In this document: one piece after another, positions 42,240 through 52,874 of the stretch
How the letters are laid out: every line of letters begins with the position of its first letter
How positions within the stretch are numbered: the stretch's first letter is position 1
Assembly: GCA_913057135.1 (NCBI GenBank)
Contig: CAJXNM010000007.1
Coordinates: 16,202 to 80,201 of the forward strand
Direction of reading: 5' to 3'
DNA from: an uncultured Halieaceae bacterium
Lineage (GTDB): Bacteria; Pseudomonadota; Gammaproteobacteria; Pseudomonadales; Halieaceae
DNA length: 64,000 nt
Position numbers and translations under genes: made by a program
Notes under the pieces: generated by a model
What the model saw: the letters and a program-made list of their open reading frames with translations, nothing else
Database searches by the model: none
What the model was told of the DNA's origin: nothing

Positions 42240-43262
42240 TTACAGGTAATCCGCTACCAGAATTTCAGCAATTTGGACGCTGTTAAGGGCAGCACCTTTG
42301 CGCACATTATCGGACACCACCCACAAATCAAGGCCGCGTGGGTGTGAAATATCCTCGCGGATACGCCCGACATAGACAGGATCCTGGCCCGCAGCCTCGG
42401 TCACCGGGGTCGGGTATCCCCCATCGGCTCGGTCATCGAGTACCTCAACACCCGGTGCGCCGGCGAGCAATGCCCTGGCCTGTTCCGCGCTAATCTTCTC
42501 TCGGGTCTCGATATGTACGGCTTCAGAGTGACCAAAGAACACCGGAATACGCACACAGGTTGGGTTCACCGCAATAGTGGCATCCTCGAAAATCTTCTGG
42601 GTTTCCCAGACCATTTTCATCTCTTCCCGCGTGTATCCATTCTCTTGGAAGGTATCGATATGGGGCAGCGCATTAAAGGCAATCTGCTTCGGGTACACCT
42701 CGGTCTTAATGCTCTGTGCGTTTAGTAGTTTGGCGGTTTGTTGTGCCAACTCTTCAATGGCTTCTTTACCCGTACCGCTCACCGCCTGATAAGTGGCCAC
42801 ATTGATGCGCTCAAGACCCACCGCATCGCGGATAGGCTTCAATGCCACCAACATCTGGATGGTCGAGCAATTGGGGTTGGCGATAATGCCGCGCTGGGTG
42901 TAACCCGCAATAGCGTGGGGATTCACTTCAGGCACCACTAGAGGGATGTCCGGGTCGCGACGGAAATGGGAGGTGTTGTCGACAACCACGCAGCCCGCGG
43001 CCGCGGCCTTGGGGGCATATTCCGCTGAAATAGAGCCGCCGGCGGAGAAAAGTCCCACCTGCACCTGACTAAAATCGAACGTCGCTAAGTCTTGTACCGT
43101 GACGCTCTTACCTTTGAAGCGCAGGGTTTTACCCGCCGAGCGCTCCGAGGCCAGGGGGTACAGCTTGCCTACCGGGAAATTCCGTTGCTCCAGAATTTCC
43201 ATCATCGCTTCGCCGACGGCGCCGGTGGCACCGACAACAGCGACATCTATCGTCTTACTCAT
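42240..43262 (-). CDS. asd: Aspartate-semialdehyde dehydrogenase
   Basis: VAVVGATGAVGEAMMEILEQRNFPV; NPNCSTIQM. Confidence 0.97.
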   Translation of the reverse strand: MSKTIDVAVVGATGAVGEAMMEILEQRNFPVGKLYPLASERSAGKTLRFKGKSVTVQDLATFDFSQVQVGLFSAGGSISAEYAPKAAAAGCVVVDNTSHFRRDPDIPLVVPEVNPHAIAGYTQRGIIANPNCSTIQMLVALKPIRDAVGLERINVATYQAVSGTGKEAIEELAQQTAKLLNAQSIKTEVYPKQIAFNALPHIDTFQENGYTREEMKMVWETQKIFEDATIAVNPTCVRIPVFFGHSEAVHIETREKISAEQARALLAGAPGVEVLDDRADGGYPTPVTEAAGQDPVYVGRIREDISHPRGLDLWVVSDNVRKGAALNSVQIAEILVADYL

Positions 43263-43290
43263 AAATCTATCTCGTTAATACTGAACTGAA

Positions 43291-44376
43291 CTAGGCCGCT
43301 GCGTCGAGCGCTGCTACCACGGCATCACCCATAGCAACGGTGCCCACCACCTTATCGGCAGTTCCGGCGATATCGCCCGTACGCAAGCCACTATCGAGTA
43401 CCGCTGACACCGCTTGTTCGACGGCAGTGGCGGCCTCGGGTGCGTTTAAGGAATAGCGCAACATCATAGCCACCGACAAAATGGTGGCCAGCGGGTTGGC
43501 TTTGTCTTGACCGGCAATATCGGGGGCCGAGCCATGTACTGGCTCGTACAAGCCGCAGGCATCAGCATTCAGCGATGCCGAGGGCAACATACCAATCGAT
43601 CCGGTTAGCATGGCGGCGGTGTCTGACAAAATATCCCCGAAGATGTTACCGGTGACCATGACGTCGAATTGTTTTGGGGCCCGCACTAATTGCATGGCAG
43701 CGTTATCTACGTACATGTGGCTTAAGTCCACATTGGTGTAATCGGCCGCCACCCGGCTCACCACTTCCCGCCACAGCTGCGTCACTTCCAAGACATTCGC
43801 CTTGTCAACTGAGGTCAGCCGCCCGCCTCGCTTCTCGGCCAGAGTAAACGCCAGCCGTGCGATGCGCTCAATTTCACTTTCTCGATAAATGTAGGTGTTG
43901 AATCCCTCGCGCTCGCCGTCTTCGCGGGTACGAATGCCCCTGGGCTCACCAAAGTAAATACCGCCGGTAAGTTCGCGCACAATGAGTATGTCGAGCCCCG
44001 CCACCAATTCGGCTTTTAAGCTGGACGCATCGGCCAACTGGGGATAAAGCAGCGCAGGACGTAGATTCGCAAATAAATCGAGATCGGCGCGAATCGCTAG
44101 CAAGCCCCGCTCGGGTCGCTCGGCTGCAGGCAAGGTATCCCATTTGGGACCGCCCACGGCCCCTAGCAAAATAGCATCAGCTTCCCGTGCCAATGCCTGT
44201 GTGCTGGCGGGATAGGCGGCGCCCTGTCGATCGATAGCGATACCACCCAAATCAGCCTCAGCGATATCCAGGGTGAGTCCGTGTTGTTGTGCCACATGCC
44301 GAAGTACTCGTTCGGCCTGCGCCACCACCTCTGGCCCAATACCATCGCCGGGCAGCAAAACAATCTTGTGGCTCAT
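43291..44376 (-). CDS. leuB: 3-isopropylmalate dehydrogenase
   Basis: [50 protein letters not shown]. Confidence 0.98.
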   Translation of the reverse strand: MSHKIVLLPGDGIGPEVVAQAERVLRHVAQQHGLTLDIAEADLGGIAIDRQGAAYPASTQALAREADAILLGAVGGPKWDTLPAAERPERGLLAIRADLDLFANLRPALLYPQLADASSLKAELVAGLDILIVRELTGGIYFGEPRGIRTREDGEREGFNTYIYRESEIERIARLAFTLAEKRGGRLTSVDKANVLEVTQLWREVVSRVAADYTNVDLSHMYVDNAAMQLVRAPKQFDVMVTGNIFGDILSDTAAMLTGSIGMLPSASLNADACGLYEPVHGSAPDIAGQDKANPLATILSVAMMLRYSLNAPEAATAVEQAVSAVLDSGLRTGDIAGTADKVVGTVAMGDAVVAALDAAA

Positions 44377-45026
44377 TAGACCTCCAGGGTTTGAAACACC
44401 CAGGGGAAACGCTGGGCATGCTGGGCTTCGAAAGCGCTAATGGCAGCCTCGCTTTGCAAGGTAATGCCGATATCATCAAGACCCTTCAACAAACAATCGC
44501 GGCGGAACCCATCGACCTCGAAAGGAATACGATGACCGTCAGGGGTCAGCACCAGCTGCTGCTCGAGGTCAATCTCAAGGCTGTAACCCTCGTTGTCGTA
44601 CATCGCCTTGAACAGGTCGTCGACGATAGCCGCATCTAGGGCAATGGGAAGTAAGCCATTTTTGAAGCAATTGGACCGAAAAATATCCGCAAAGCTGGGG
44701 GCGATAATGCAGCGAAATCCGAAATCCACAAGCGCCCAAGGGGCGTGTTCACGGCTTGATCCACACCCAAAGTTTTCACGGGCCAATAGCACCGACGCAC
44801 CTTCATAGCGCGGAAAGTTGAGTGGGAAGTCGGGGTTCTTCGGACGCTTGCTGTTGTCGCTATCGGGCTGACCCTCGTCGAGGTATCGCAACTCGTCGAA
44901 CAGATTGGGGCCAAAGCCGCTGCGCTTAATGGATTTCAAAAACTGTTTGGGCATGATGAGATCGGTGTCCACATTGGCCCGATCCATCGGCGCCACCAAT
45001 CCTTTATGTACGGTAAAAGCTTGCAT
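44376..45026 (-). CDS. leuD: 3-isopropylmalate dehydratase small subunit
   Basis: [36 protein letters not shown]. Confidence 0.98.
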   Translation of the reverse strand: MQAFTVHKGLVAPMDRANVDTDLIMPKQFLKSIKRSGFGPNLFDELRYLDEGQPDSDNSKRPKNPDFPLNFPRYEGASVLLARENFGCGSSREHAPWALVDFGFRCIIAPSFADIFRSNCFKNGLLPIALDAAIVDDLFKAMYDNEGYSLEIDLEQQLVLTPDGHRIPFEVDGFRRDCLLKGLDDIGITLQSEAAISAFEAQHAQRFPWVFQTLEV

Positions 45027-46468
45027 TAGGCAGCGCCCTCTTGAGCTAGGGTTGGCAGGTCGCGGACATCGACGAAATGGCCGGTGACCGCGGCAGCGGC
45101 GGCCATCGCCGGGCTGACCAAATGGGTCCGTCCACCAAAGCCTTGCCGGCCTTCGAAATTCCGGTTACTGGTACTGGCGCAGCGCTGACCGGGTTTTAAC
45201 TTGTCGGCGTTCATGGCCAGACACATGGAGCAACCGGGCTCGCGCCACTCCATGCCCGCCTCGAGGAAAATACGATCGAGACCTTCCGCTTCCGCCTGCT
45301 GCTTAACTAAACCCGAACCCGGTACCACCAGTGCCTGTTCTATTGAAGGTGCCACGGTACGCCCTTTAACCACCGCTGCCGCCGCACGCAGGTCTTCAAT
45401 ACGCGAATTGGTGCATGAGCCGATGAACACCACATCGGGACGGATATCGGTAATGGCCATACCGCCGCTGAGCCCCATGTAATCAAGCGCGCGGGCCAAA
45501 CCGTCGCGAGCTGTGTCACTGGTCATCTCATCGAGCGATGGCACGCGCCCGTTAACGCCGGTGACCATTTCGGGGGAGGTGCCCCAAGTGACCTGCGGCG
45601 CGATATCAATGGCCTGCAGGGTGATTTCACGATCGAACAGGGCATCGTCATCGCTGTGTAGCGTACGCCACCAGGTCTCGGCCTGGGTCCATAGGTCGCC
45701 GACGGGTGCGAAAGGCTTGCCCCGCACATAGTCGAGGGTCGTGTCATCGACCGCGACCAGGCCTGCGCGAGCACCCGCCTCGATGGCCATATTGCACAGT
45801 GTCATGCGCCCTTCCATGGTGAGATCACGCACCGCTGAGCCTGCGAACTCCAGGGCAAAGCCAGTGCCACCTGCGGTGCCAATGGCGCCAATAATGGCCA
45901 GGGCCATATCTTTGGCGGTGACACCCGGTGCCAACTGACCTTCGACGTTAATCCGGAAGTTCTTCATTTTGCGCTGAATCAAACAACCGGTGGCCAGCAC
46001 ATGCTCTACCTCGGAGGTGCCGATACCGTGGGCCAATGCACCCAGCGCTCCGTGTGTGCTCGTATGGGAGTCACCGCAAACTATGGTCATACCCGGCAAG
46101 GTAGCGCCTTGCTCTGGGCCCATAACGTGCACAATGCCCTGACGGGGATCGTTCAGGGGAATTTCGGGAATGGCAAAGTGGGCACAATTATCGTCGAGGG
46201 TCTGCAGCTGAATACGTGACACCGCATCGGGTAGCGCCTGTAAACCCGCCTTGCGCTCAGTGCTCAGGGTGGACACATTGTGATCGGGTACGGCGATATT
46301 CGCGCTGATACGGCGAGGCTGACGACCCGCCAACCGCAAGCCCTCAAAGGCCTGGGGCGATGTAACCTCGTGGAGTAAATGGCGATCGATGTAGATGAGT
46401 GCAGTGCCGTCATCGCGCTGTTCAACCAAGTGGCTGTGCCAGAGTTTGTCGTATAGGGTTTGACCCAT
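45026..46468 (-). CDS. leuC: 3-isopropylmalate dehydratase large subunit
   Basis: [44 protein letters not shown]. Confidence 0.98.
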   Translation of the reverse strand: MGQTLYDKLWHSHLVEQRDDGTALIYIDRHLLHEVTSPQAFEGLRLAGRQPRRISANIAVPDHNVSTLSTERKAGLQALPDAVSRIQLQTLDDNCAHFAIPEIPLNDPRQGIVHVMGPEQGATLPGMTIVCGDSHTSTHGALGALAHGIGTSEVEHVLATGCLIQRKMKNFRINVEGQLAPGVTAKDMALAIIGAIGTAGGTGFALEFAGSAVRDLTMEGRMTLCNMAIEAGARAGLVAVDDTTLDYVRGKPFAPVGDLWTQAETWWRTLHSDDDALFDREITLQAIDIAPQVTWGTSPEMVTGVNGRVPSLDEMTSDTARDGLARALDYMGLSGGMAITDIRPDVVFIGSCTNSRIEDLRAAAAVVKGRTVAPSIEQALVVPGSGLVKQQAEAEGLDRIFLEAGMEWREPGCSMCLAMNADKLKPGQRCASTSNRNFEGRQGFGGRTHLVSPAMAAAAAVTGHFVDVRDLPTLAQEGAA

Positions 46469-46538
46469 AGTGGGGCGTCTCCGGAAAGTGCTGTAACTGG
46501 TCTTACTGTATGCGGTGCGCGGATTTACGTACCCGCGT

Positions 46539-46630
46539 CCATACGCGTATGGCCGCGTCGGGTGCGGCAGCCGCGCACTATAGCATCGCTCACGGCTTTC
46601 AAGACAGTTTTACTGGTTTGTGCTAGCACA
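46539..46630 (-). promoter_or_regulatory. Putative leuCDB promoter region with two perfect palindromes
   Basis: Minus strand TGTGCTAGCACA (46619-46630), extended -10-like TGCTATAGT with TATAGT at 46578-46583, CCATACGCGTATGG (46539-46552). Confidence 0.45.
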
Positions 46631-46660
46631 GGGGGGCAGTCTTTGGTGCGAGCACGCAAA

Positions 46661-46744
46661 CAGGTGTGTGTAGACAGGTGTGTGCATAAAGCTGCGTGTA
46701 GACAGATACCTTTAGATAGACGCCTGTGGATAACTGTGGGGACA
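46661..46744. repeat. Degenerate 14-bp periodic array upstream of leuC
   Basis: caggtgtgtgtaga / caggtgtgtgcata / aagctgcgtgtaga / cagatacctttaga / tagacgcctgtgga / taactgtggggaca. Confidence 0.6.
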
Positions 46745-46979
46745 AAAATCATCTAATTAGGCGATGGCCGAGTCTTTGGTCTTTTGACTCCGTAAAAGCA
46801 CCGATAAAAAGCCAAAAACCCATCTATTTTCAATGGTTTGAGGAGCTAAAGAACGAGTGTGTGGCACCCTCCACGGGGGTCACAATATTGTCAAAATTTC
46901 AAGGCCCTGTGCAGAACTTTTCAGTAGACGCACATCCCTAAGCTTTCAGGGCATAAAACTACCATGACCACAGGTGCCA

Positions 46980-49193
46980 TCATGGACGATGCTGCAGACG
47001 CCAGCACTGATGTATGCCTTTATTTCTAGAAAAATCCTCAGGGATAGTCTGCGCAGTAATATCAGTCACCTGATAGCGCTCGAGTAACGCGGCATCGAGC
47101 TTGAAGCCCCGCCGGTTATTCGAGAAATACAAAGTTCCTGTGGGGGCCAACACCCGCATCGTGGCATCAATCAGAACCACCTGGTCCCGCGCAACGTCAA
47201 ATGCATTATCGGTGGCTTTCGAGTTTGAAAACGACGGCGGATCCAATAACACAAGGTCATAGGTCCGCTGACAATTATTCAACCATTGCAGGCAATCACT
47301 GCGCTCAGCCCGGTGCTGCCGCTCCGATAGCCCATTCAAGGCCAAATTGTCTCTGTACCACTGTAAATAGGTGTTCGATAAATCAACACTGGTAGAGGTA
47401 GTGGCACCCCCAAGGGCCGCATGAATCGACGCCACGCCGGTGTAGCAAAACAAATTAAGAAAATGCTTACCCCGCGCTTCCTGGGCTAACCGCAGACGCA
47501 GTGGACGGTGATCCAGAAACAAACCGGTATCGAGATAATCGTGCAGGTTAACCAAGACTTGAGCCGCACCTTCAGTGACCACCCTGCGCTCGCCCCGTTG
47601 GCCGAACTTACCGTATTGGCCACTGCCCCGCTGACGCTGTCGGCGTTTAGTGGCAATAGGTGTCGACTGAGGTAACTGCAGCACGTGGCGGGTAGCGGCA
47701 ATGACCTCTTCGAAACGACGACTGGCAGCGGCTTCGTCCACCTGCTTCGGGGGCGCATATTCGGCAATATGGGGCTGCCCGTCGTACATGTCGATAGCCA
47801 CCGCATACTCGGGCATATCCGCATCGTACAGTCGATAACAGCTAATCTGCTCGCGCTGCAACCAGGCTTTTAATTTGCGCTGATTTTTTCGAAGGCGATT
47901 GGCCACCATTTCGGCGCCAACACTCAGGGGCTGTTGGCTTACAGGGGCTGATGGGTCCGGGGCGTCAGTGTCCGATTCACCGGCCATTCCCGAGGCCGAG
48001 GCCGAGACCGAGGCCGGGGTTGCTAGCCGGTTATCACTGTTTAACTTAAATAACAAAAGCTGGATATCAATAGCGCCATTGTTGAAGCCGTACTGGCGAT
48101 GGCTGCGCAGCCCCACTGCCCTGCCCAACGCCTTGTCACTGGTGACAATACCGACCTGCCAACCTTGAAACTCCCGATGAAGCGTCTGTCCCAGCTGCTG
48201 ATACAGCAGCTTCATGGTTTCTGTTTCACCGATGCGCTCGCCCCAGGGTGGGTTACAGACAATAAGGCCCTCTGGCATGGGGCGATGGCTGGGTCGTGAC
48301 AACTCGTTAAGGGCTTTGGGGCGCACGCGAATCAGGTGCTCGTAGCCCAGGGCTCCAATGGTCTCCTCGGCTCGACGGACCGCGCGAATATCCCCGTCAT
48401 AACCGCGAATCTCAACCCCTTCAGGAGCCTCGTGGTAGGCCGCTTCAGCGGCGGCCACCACTGCTTGCCACTGCTCGGGGGCATGCCCTGCCCAACCCTC
48501 AAAACCGTAGCCCTGGCGGCCCAGGCCTGGCGCGCGCCCGGTGGCCATCATGGCCGCCTCTACCAATAAAGTGCCTGAACCACACATGGGATCAATAAGG
48601 GGTAAGCCCCGCTGACACGCCTCTGGCCAGCCAGCACGGGTGAGAATAGCGGCAGCTAAATTTTCCTTTAGCGGCGCCTTACCCGGGTCGAGCCGGTAGC
48701 CACGCCGGTGTAAGCTCATACCCGACAGGTCAATAGCAACAGTCACTTTACCCCGATACAGGCGCACATTAAGTCGTAGATCGGGCCGTTTTAAATCGAC
48801 ATTGGGGCGCTCCAAGCCCCGCTGACGGAAGACATCGACAACCGCATCTTTGCAGCGCCTAGCGCCGAACTGAGTGTTGCGAATATCGTCACTGCGCCCG
48901 GAAAAATCCACCAATAGACTGCCACCGGGTCGAAGATGCTCGTGCCAGGGCAGGCGCAATAAGCCCTCGTACAAATCATCGCTTTGGGTGGCGGCGAACT
49001 CACTTAACTGCAGCAACACCCGATTGGCAAAGCGACTGTGCATACAGGCCCGGTAGGCCACACCCAGGCCCCCACGAAACGCCACCCCCGTAACGGTCTC
49101 CCGGGCCTCGGTGGCACCCAGTGCCAGTAACTCGGGTTGCAACACGCTGCCCAAACCCTTCGGGCAGGTGGCTAAAAACTGCAAATCGCTCAA
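46980..49193 (-). CDS. rlmL: Bifunctional 23S rRNA guanine methyltransferase RlmKL
   Basis: THUMP/N-terminal MTase (LPLIDPMCGSGTLLVEAAMMA) plus C-terminal MTase (FLNLFCYTGVASIHAALGGA; DLVLLDPPSFSNSK). Confidence 0.97.
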   Translation of the reverse strand: MSDLQFLATCPKGLGSVLQPELLALGATEARETVTGVAFRGGLGVAYRACMHSRFANRVLLQLSEFAATQSDDLYEGLLRLPWHEHLRPGGSLLVDFSGRSDDIRNTQFGARRCKDAVVDVFRQRGLERPNVDLKRPDLRLNVRLYRGKVTVAIDLSGMSLHRRGYRLDPGKAPLKENLAAAILTRAGWPEACQRGLPLIDPMCGSGTLLVEAAMMATGRAPGLGRQGYGFEGWAGHAPEQWQAVVAAAEAAYHEAPEGVEIRGYDGDIRAVRRAEETIGALGYEHLIRVRPKALNELSRPSHRPMPEGLIVCNPPWGERIGETETMKLLYQQLGQTLHREFQGWQVGIVTSDKALGRAVGLRSHRQYGFNNGAIDIQLLLFKLNSDNRLATPASVSASASGMAGESDTDAPDPSAPVSQQPLSVGAEMVANRLRKNQRKLKAWLQREQISCYRLYDADMPEYAVAIDMYDGQPHIAEYAPPKQVDEAAASRRFEEVIAATRHVLQLPQSTPIATKRRQRQRGSGQYGKFGQRGERRVVTEGAAQVLVNLHDYLDTGLFLDHRPLRLRLAQEARGKHFLNLFCYTGVASIHAALGGATTSTSVDLSNTYLQWYRDNLALNGLSERQHRAERSDCLQWLNNCQRTYDLVLLDPPSFSNSKATDNAFDVARDQVVLIDATMRVLAPTGTLYFSNNRRGFKLDAALLERYQVTDITAQTIPEDFSRNKGIHQCWRLQHRP

Positions 49194-50425
49194 GGGGCGA
49201 GGCCTCGTTCAAGTCTCAAAATTTGCGCCAACAGTTGGCGCCATTGTTGGTATTGGTGATCGAGGGTACCCGATAACCGAACCACCCGGTCATCGGTGCG
49301 CATCACTGTCGGTTGGGTTTCATTGGTGAAGCCCGTGGCCAGATCGAATAGATCTTGCTCCTGAATGCGCAGGGATCGATAGGTGGCATACACCTGCTGC
49401 ATGGCGGCAAAGCTGCCCGCATCGGCGCGTAACTCGCGGTTCGCTGCGCGCCGGGTATAGTCTTCAAGATACTCGGCCTGCTCGCGAGTGGACTGCAACC
49501 ACAGCGCGTAGGTGGGCAGTAACTGTTGTTGAAGATCGACGTACTGCTCATCGACGGTATCGATAAACAAGGCCTCTTGGCGGCGGATGCGCTCAATACG
49601 CTCCAGCATGGGGTCATCGCTTGCGGGCAAGCGCAATAATTCCACGCCCCCGTCATCGACACGAAAATAATCGGCAAACGCATCGGGGGCTAGCTCAGCC
49701 CCGTAGCGTAACTGTGTGATGGAGCTCAATCGCTCCAGGTGCTTTGTTGGCACCTCTGTTAGCGCCTTCGCTAAGGCGGCTTCGATGTCGTAAAAGAGCG
49801 CGGCAAAAGGGAGCTGGCTGTTTGACATCGCTAGGTCTGGGCTTTTACCCGAGTGTTGGCTTGCGCTTGAGAGCGGACCCTCCTGCTCACTGGCTGCAAC
49901 CGCCGATACAGGAACCCCGGCCTGCGCCACAAACGATTGATCGAGCCATACCCGATTAGCCGCATCGACCGCCCGGACATCGATAATCAATTGGCGGCCG
50001 TCAGAGACCCGCACCTTGCCCGTTAGGGTTAAAGCGGCTAACTGGCTGGCCTGGGGCAAGACCCGCACCGGCCCCCAGCGCTGGGCATCGGTGAGGGCAT
50101 CGCGCACCGCCACCGTAAGCAGTTGCGCCTCGACCCTGCGCAGCACGTGGCGGGCATCGCGCTCGTCGAAGGCTTCGATACCCTCATCGAATATCACAAC
50201 TGCCACTTCCAGCCCTAGAGCCACAAGTGCCTTGTCTGATGTTGTGGGGGTCCCTCTAGCGAACTCGACACTCGTCGACGCCAACAGCAGCAGATACAGT
50301 GGTAGCCAACCCCTGATCGCACCCCCGAACCGCCATTGGGTGCACGATGGAAGCCGGCCATTCATTGACTGCTTAGTCCTCGGCAGTATCGACCGCGCCA
50401 TCTTGGCCACTAACACCCAGCTCAT
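49190..50425 (-). CDS. Hypothetical exported protein
   Basis: Hydrophobic segment LPLYLLLLASTSVEFARG; overlaps rlmL by 4 bp; no family recognised. Confidence 0.55.
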   Translation of the reverse strand: MSWVLVAKMARSILPRTKQSMNGRLPSCTQWRFGGAIRGWLPLYLLLLASTSVEFARGTPTTSDKALVALGLEVAVVIFDEGIEAFDERDARHVLRRVEAQLLTVAVRDALTDAQRWGPVRVLPQASQLAALTLTGKVRVSDGRQLIIDVRAVDAANRVWLDQSFVAQAGVPVSAVAASEQEGPLSSASQHSGKSPDLAMSNSQLPFAALFYDIEAALAKALTEVPTKHLERLSSITQLRYGAELAPDAFADYFRVDDGGVELLRLPASDDPMLERIERIRRQEALFIDTVDEQYVDLQQQLLPTYALWLQSTREQAEYLEDYTRRAANRELRADAGSFAAMQQVYATYRSLRIQEQDLFDLATGFTNETQPTVMRTDDRVVRLSGTLDHQYQQWRQLLAQILRLERGLAP

Positions 50426-51105
50426 GGCTTGGGCTCAGTGGTGCACACCCGGCCTTTGCTGAGTGTTTGGGTACAGCGATAACCGGCAGAATCGGGGTCG
50501 TAACGGTTGAAGACCCTGCGCACGACAAAGGGGTAATCCACCGTTGGGGAGTACACGGCGGTTTGGATGACCACCGCATCGTCAAGTTGCGCGCGGGTAA
50601 TACGGTGATTGATACGCAGCCCTTCAGGTAAATCGATGTTGAAAAATAACTGGCGACCATCCCAGCCGCACTGCTCGGTACCAAAGGGCGTCACAGTCAC
50701 CGTAGGTGGCGGCGAATCGGTGCGGCAAACCAAGGCAAAACTATTATCCCGAGCCACACGCACTTCGGACTCTGACTGCACCACCTCGAGCAAGGTGGGT
50801 GCAGTGATGAGTTCGGCCATCTCCGCCAGCGCCAGCAAATCGCGCCCGCTCGATTGGGGGCCGCCAACGACGGCTTGGCCCCGCTCGGCGGCCCGGGCAC
50901 GTCGCTGAGCTTCCTGTTGCCAGCGCCGCGCCATAATGTCGAGCTGAGCTTGAATGTTATCGCTACGTGCGTAATCCAGCTCCCAGTTGCCCGTCATGTC
51001 GACGGGCTTCGCCGGAGCAAAACGGGGCAGCGGCTCGGGCTTAGTTGCGCAGCTGCCAACTAGCGTCAACACAGCCAGCGTTACCAAACGGCGTAACAGT
51101 GTCAT
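50422..51105 (-). CDS. Putative lipoprotein, hypothetical
   Basis: Internal ATG gives MTLLRRLVTLAVLTLVGSCATKPEPLP with a lipobox-like C; tracked ORF extends to 51270 through a repeat-rich basic region. Confidence 0.55.
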   Translation of the reverse strand: MTLLRRLVTLAVLTLVGSCATKPEPLPRFAPAKPVDMTGNWELDYARSDNIQAQLDIMARRWQQEAQRRARAAERGQAVVGGPQSSGRDLLALAEMAELITAPTLLEVVQSESEVRVARDNSFALVCRTDSPPPTVTVTPFGTEQCGWDGRQLFFNIDLPEGLRINHRITRAQLDDAVVIQTAVYSPTVDYPFVVRRVFNRYDPDSAGYRCTQTLSKGRVCTTEPKP

Positions 51106-51151
51106 TGACCACCAGCTAGCCCTTTTACTCGACTCTCTATCCACGCGTCTT

Positions 51152-51220
51152 TCTACAGGTGTTTGCCCTACAGGTGTTTGCCTGACACGTGCTACAGGTT
51201 TTTGCCTGACACGTGTCTGC
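51152..51220 (-). repeat. Compound 15-bp/9-bp tandem repeat
   Basis: ctacaggtgtttgcc x2, tgacacgtg, ctacaggtttttgcc, tgacacgtgtctgcc. Confidence 0.85.
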
Positions 51221-51272
51221 CGCTTACGAGTCATTGAGGTGCCACCGTCAATACTGTGTTCAGCGCCCATAG

Positions 51273-51893
51273 TCAGCGGCGTCCAGCAATACCCCAGGTA
51301 TTGAAACCCGCGAAACGAGGGGTACCTGGCAGGTACATTTGCTCGACGTCATCCAGACTAAAACCCGACGCGCGCAATAAGGCGGGAATATCACGGTTTA
51401 AATTGCAGCCGCCAAATGCGCGCCGCCAAAGGGGGTTTATACGCGCCTGCCATTTGGCCACTGCTGGGTCGGGGGCTAATCCATGCTCGCAAAACAACAA
51501 CTGGCCGCCGGGCTTCAGCACCCGGTGTGCCTCGGCCAGGGCTTGCCCTGGGTTGGGGATGGTACACAGGGCAAAGGTGAGCAAGACGCTGTCGATGCTG
51601 GCATCCTCAAGGGGTAAGGACTCGGCGCTGCTGGCGTGGAAATCCACATTCAAGCCGGTGTCGCGAACACGCTCTTGCGCCAGTGCCCAAGAGGTTTCAC
51701 AGGGGTCGACGGCAATAATGCGATCGACCGCCGAGGCCGTGTAATGGGGCAAATTGTGGCCCGCGCCCAGACCGATCTCGAGCACCGTGCCATGGGCCTT
51801 GGGTACCACCTTTTGGCGCTGACGGAGAATGGGACGCGTGCCGCAGGCACAGGTGACCAGACGAGGTAAAACGTGCGTGTTGTACCAACCCAT
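51273..51893 (-). CDS. Class I SAM-dependent methyltransferase
   Basis: HGTVLEIGLGAGHNLPHY, VLLTFALCTIPNPGQALAEAHRVLKPGGQLLFCEHG. Confidence 0.9.
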   Translation of the reverse strand: MGWYNTHVLPRLVTCACGTRPILRQRQKVVPKAHGTVLEIGLGAGHNLPHYTASAVDRIIAVDPCETSWALAQERVRDTGLNVDFHASSAESLPLEDASIDSVLLTFALCTIPNPGQALAEAHRVLKPGGQLLFCEHGLAPDPAVAKWQARINPLWRRAFGGCNLNRDIPALLRASGFSLDDVEQMYLPGTPRFAGFNTWGIAGRR

Positions 51894-51910
51894 GGGGTGG
51901 CCTCCGGTGC

Positions 51911-52702
51911 TTAGTAATGCTCGATGAAATCCTTGTCCTGGGGTACGGCATCTAGCTCGTGACGGTAAGCATCCGGGTCGATGCGCCGCATTTCCGCTTC
52001 AATCCACTGCTCCACCCGGGCCATTAAATCGGGCGCAGACTCGCCTTCATTAGCGGTAATGGGCGGGCCAATCGATACATCGATGACCCCAGGAATAAAA
52101 CTAAAGGTGCGGCGCGGCCAGCAGCGGCCCGAGGCAACCGCAATGGGCACAATGCAAGCACCGGTGGCAAGTGCCAAGCGCGAGGCCCCGGTTTTGTAAT
52201 CCCCTTTCTTGCCGCGCTCGGTGCGAGTGCCCTCGGGAAACATAATCACCCACTTGCCTCGATCCATGAGCTCTGCGCCCAAACGCGCCACTTTGTTCCA
52301 GGCCTCGCCCCTGGCACGCCGGTCGATGTGCACCATTTTCAGGCGCGCCAATGACCAGCCAAAAAAGGGAATAAACAGCAGTTCCCGCTTGAACACATAG
52401 GCTAGCGGGTGGGGCATCATGCTCGGGAAAAAGAAGGTCTCCCAGGTGGATTGGTGCTTCGGACACAAGATGACGCGCTGCTTAGCGTCAATGGCGGGCA
52501 AATGCTCAAGCCCTTGAACCCGAACACCCACACCACCGATAAAGCGCGCAGCAGCCACCGCCGCCTTCAACCAGGGTTGGGCAAACCACCACCACAACTT
52601 GCGATCGTCGACCAACAGGGAAAACAACAGCAATAGCGTGCCTACCGGAATCACCGACAGCGCCATCCACAAAAACACCAAGATGGAGCGCAAAAATCTC
52701 AT
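51911..52702 (-). CDS. 1-acyl-sn-glycerol-3-phosphate acyltransferase family (PlsC-like)
   Basis: LCPKHQSTWETFF, MFPEGTRTERGKKGDYKTGASRLAL, IVPIAVASGR. Confidence 0.93.
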   Translation of the reverse strand: MRFLRSILVFLWMALSVIPVGTLLLLFSLLVDDRKLWWWFAQPWLKAAVAAARFIGGVGVRVQGLEHLPAIDAKQRVILCPKHQSTWETFFFPSMMPHPLAYVFKRELLFIPFFGWSLARLKMVHIDRRARGEAWNKVARLGAELMDRGKWVIMFPEGTRTERGKKGDYKTGASRLALATGACIVPIAVASGRCWPRRTFSFIPGVIDVSIGPPITANEGESAPDLMARVEQWIEAEMRRIDPDAYRHELDAVPQDKDFIEHY

Positions 52703-52874
52703 AGGGGTGGTCTCCGGGGTTAGTCGGTTGCAACGTAGCCCGCCATTAAACCAGAAAACGCCACCTCCCGTGGCCCGGGACTACAGGTCGAGCTGAACGG
52801 TTAGACAGTGATGAAGTACACAGTTCACCATGCGGACACTGGCAGTTACAGCGAATACTTTTATACTGTGAACT

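Noticed and set aside
46725-46733. Replication origin
   Set aside because: Only one DnaA box was noticed, with no AT-rich unwinding region or dnaA/dnaN/gidA neighbours.
46469-46979. Leucine attenuator/leader peptide upstream of leuC
   Set aside because: The only minus-strand ORF (46525..46752) has no run of Leu codons, and no terminator/antiterminator pair was apparent.
47993-48023. Short gaggcc repeat in rlmL (ASASASG linker)
   Set aside because: Simple low-complexity linker between the two methyltransferase halves; expected in RlmKL proteins.
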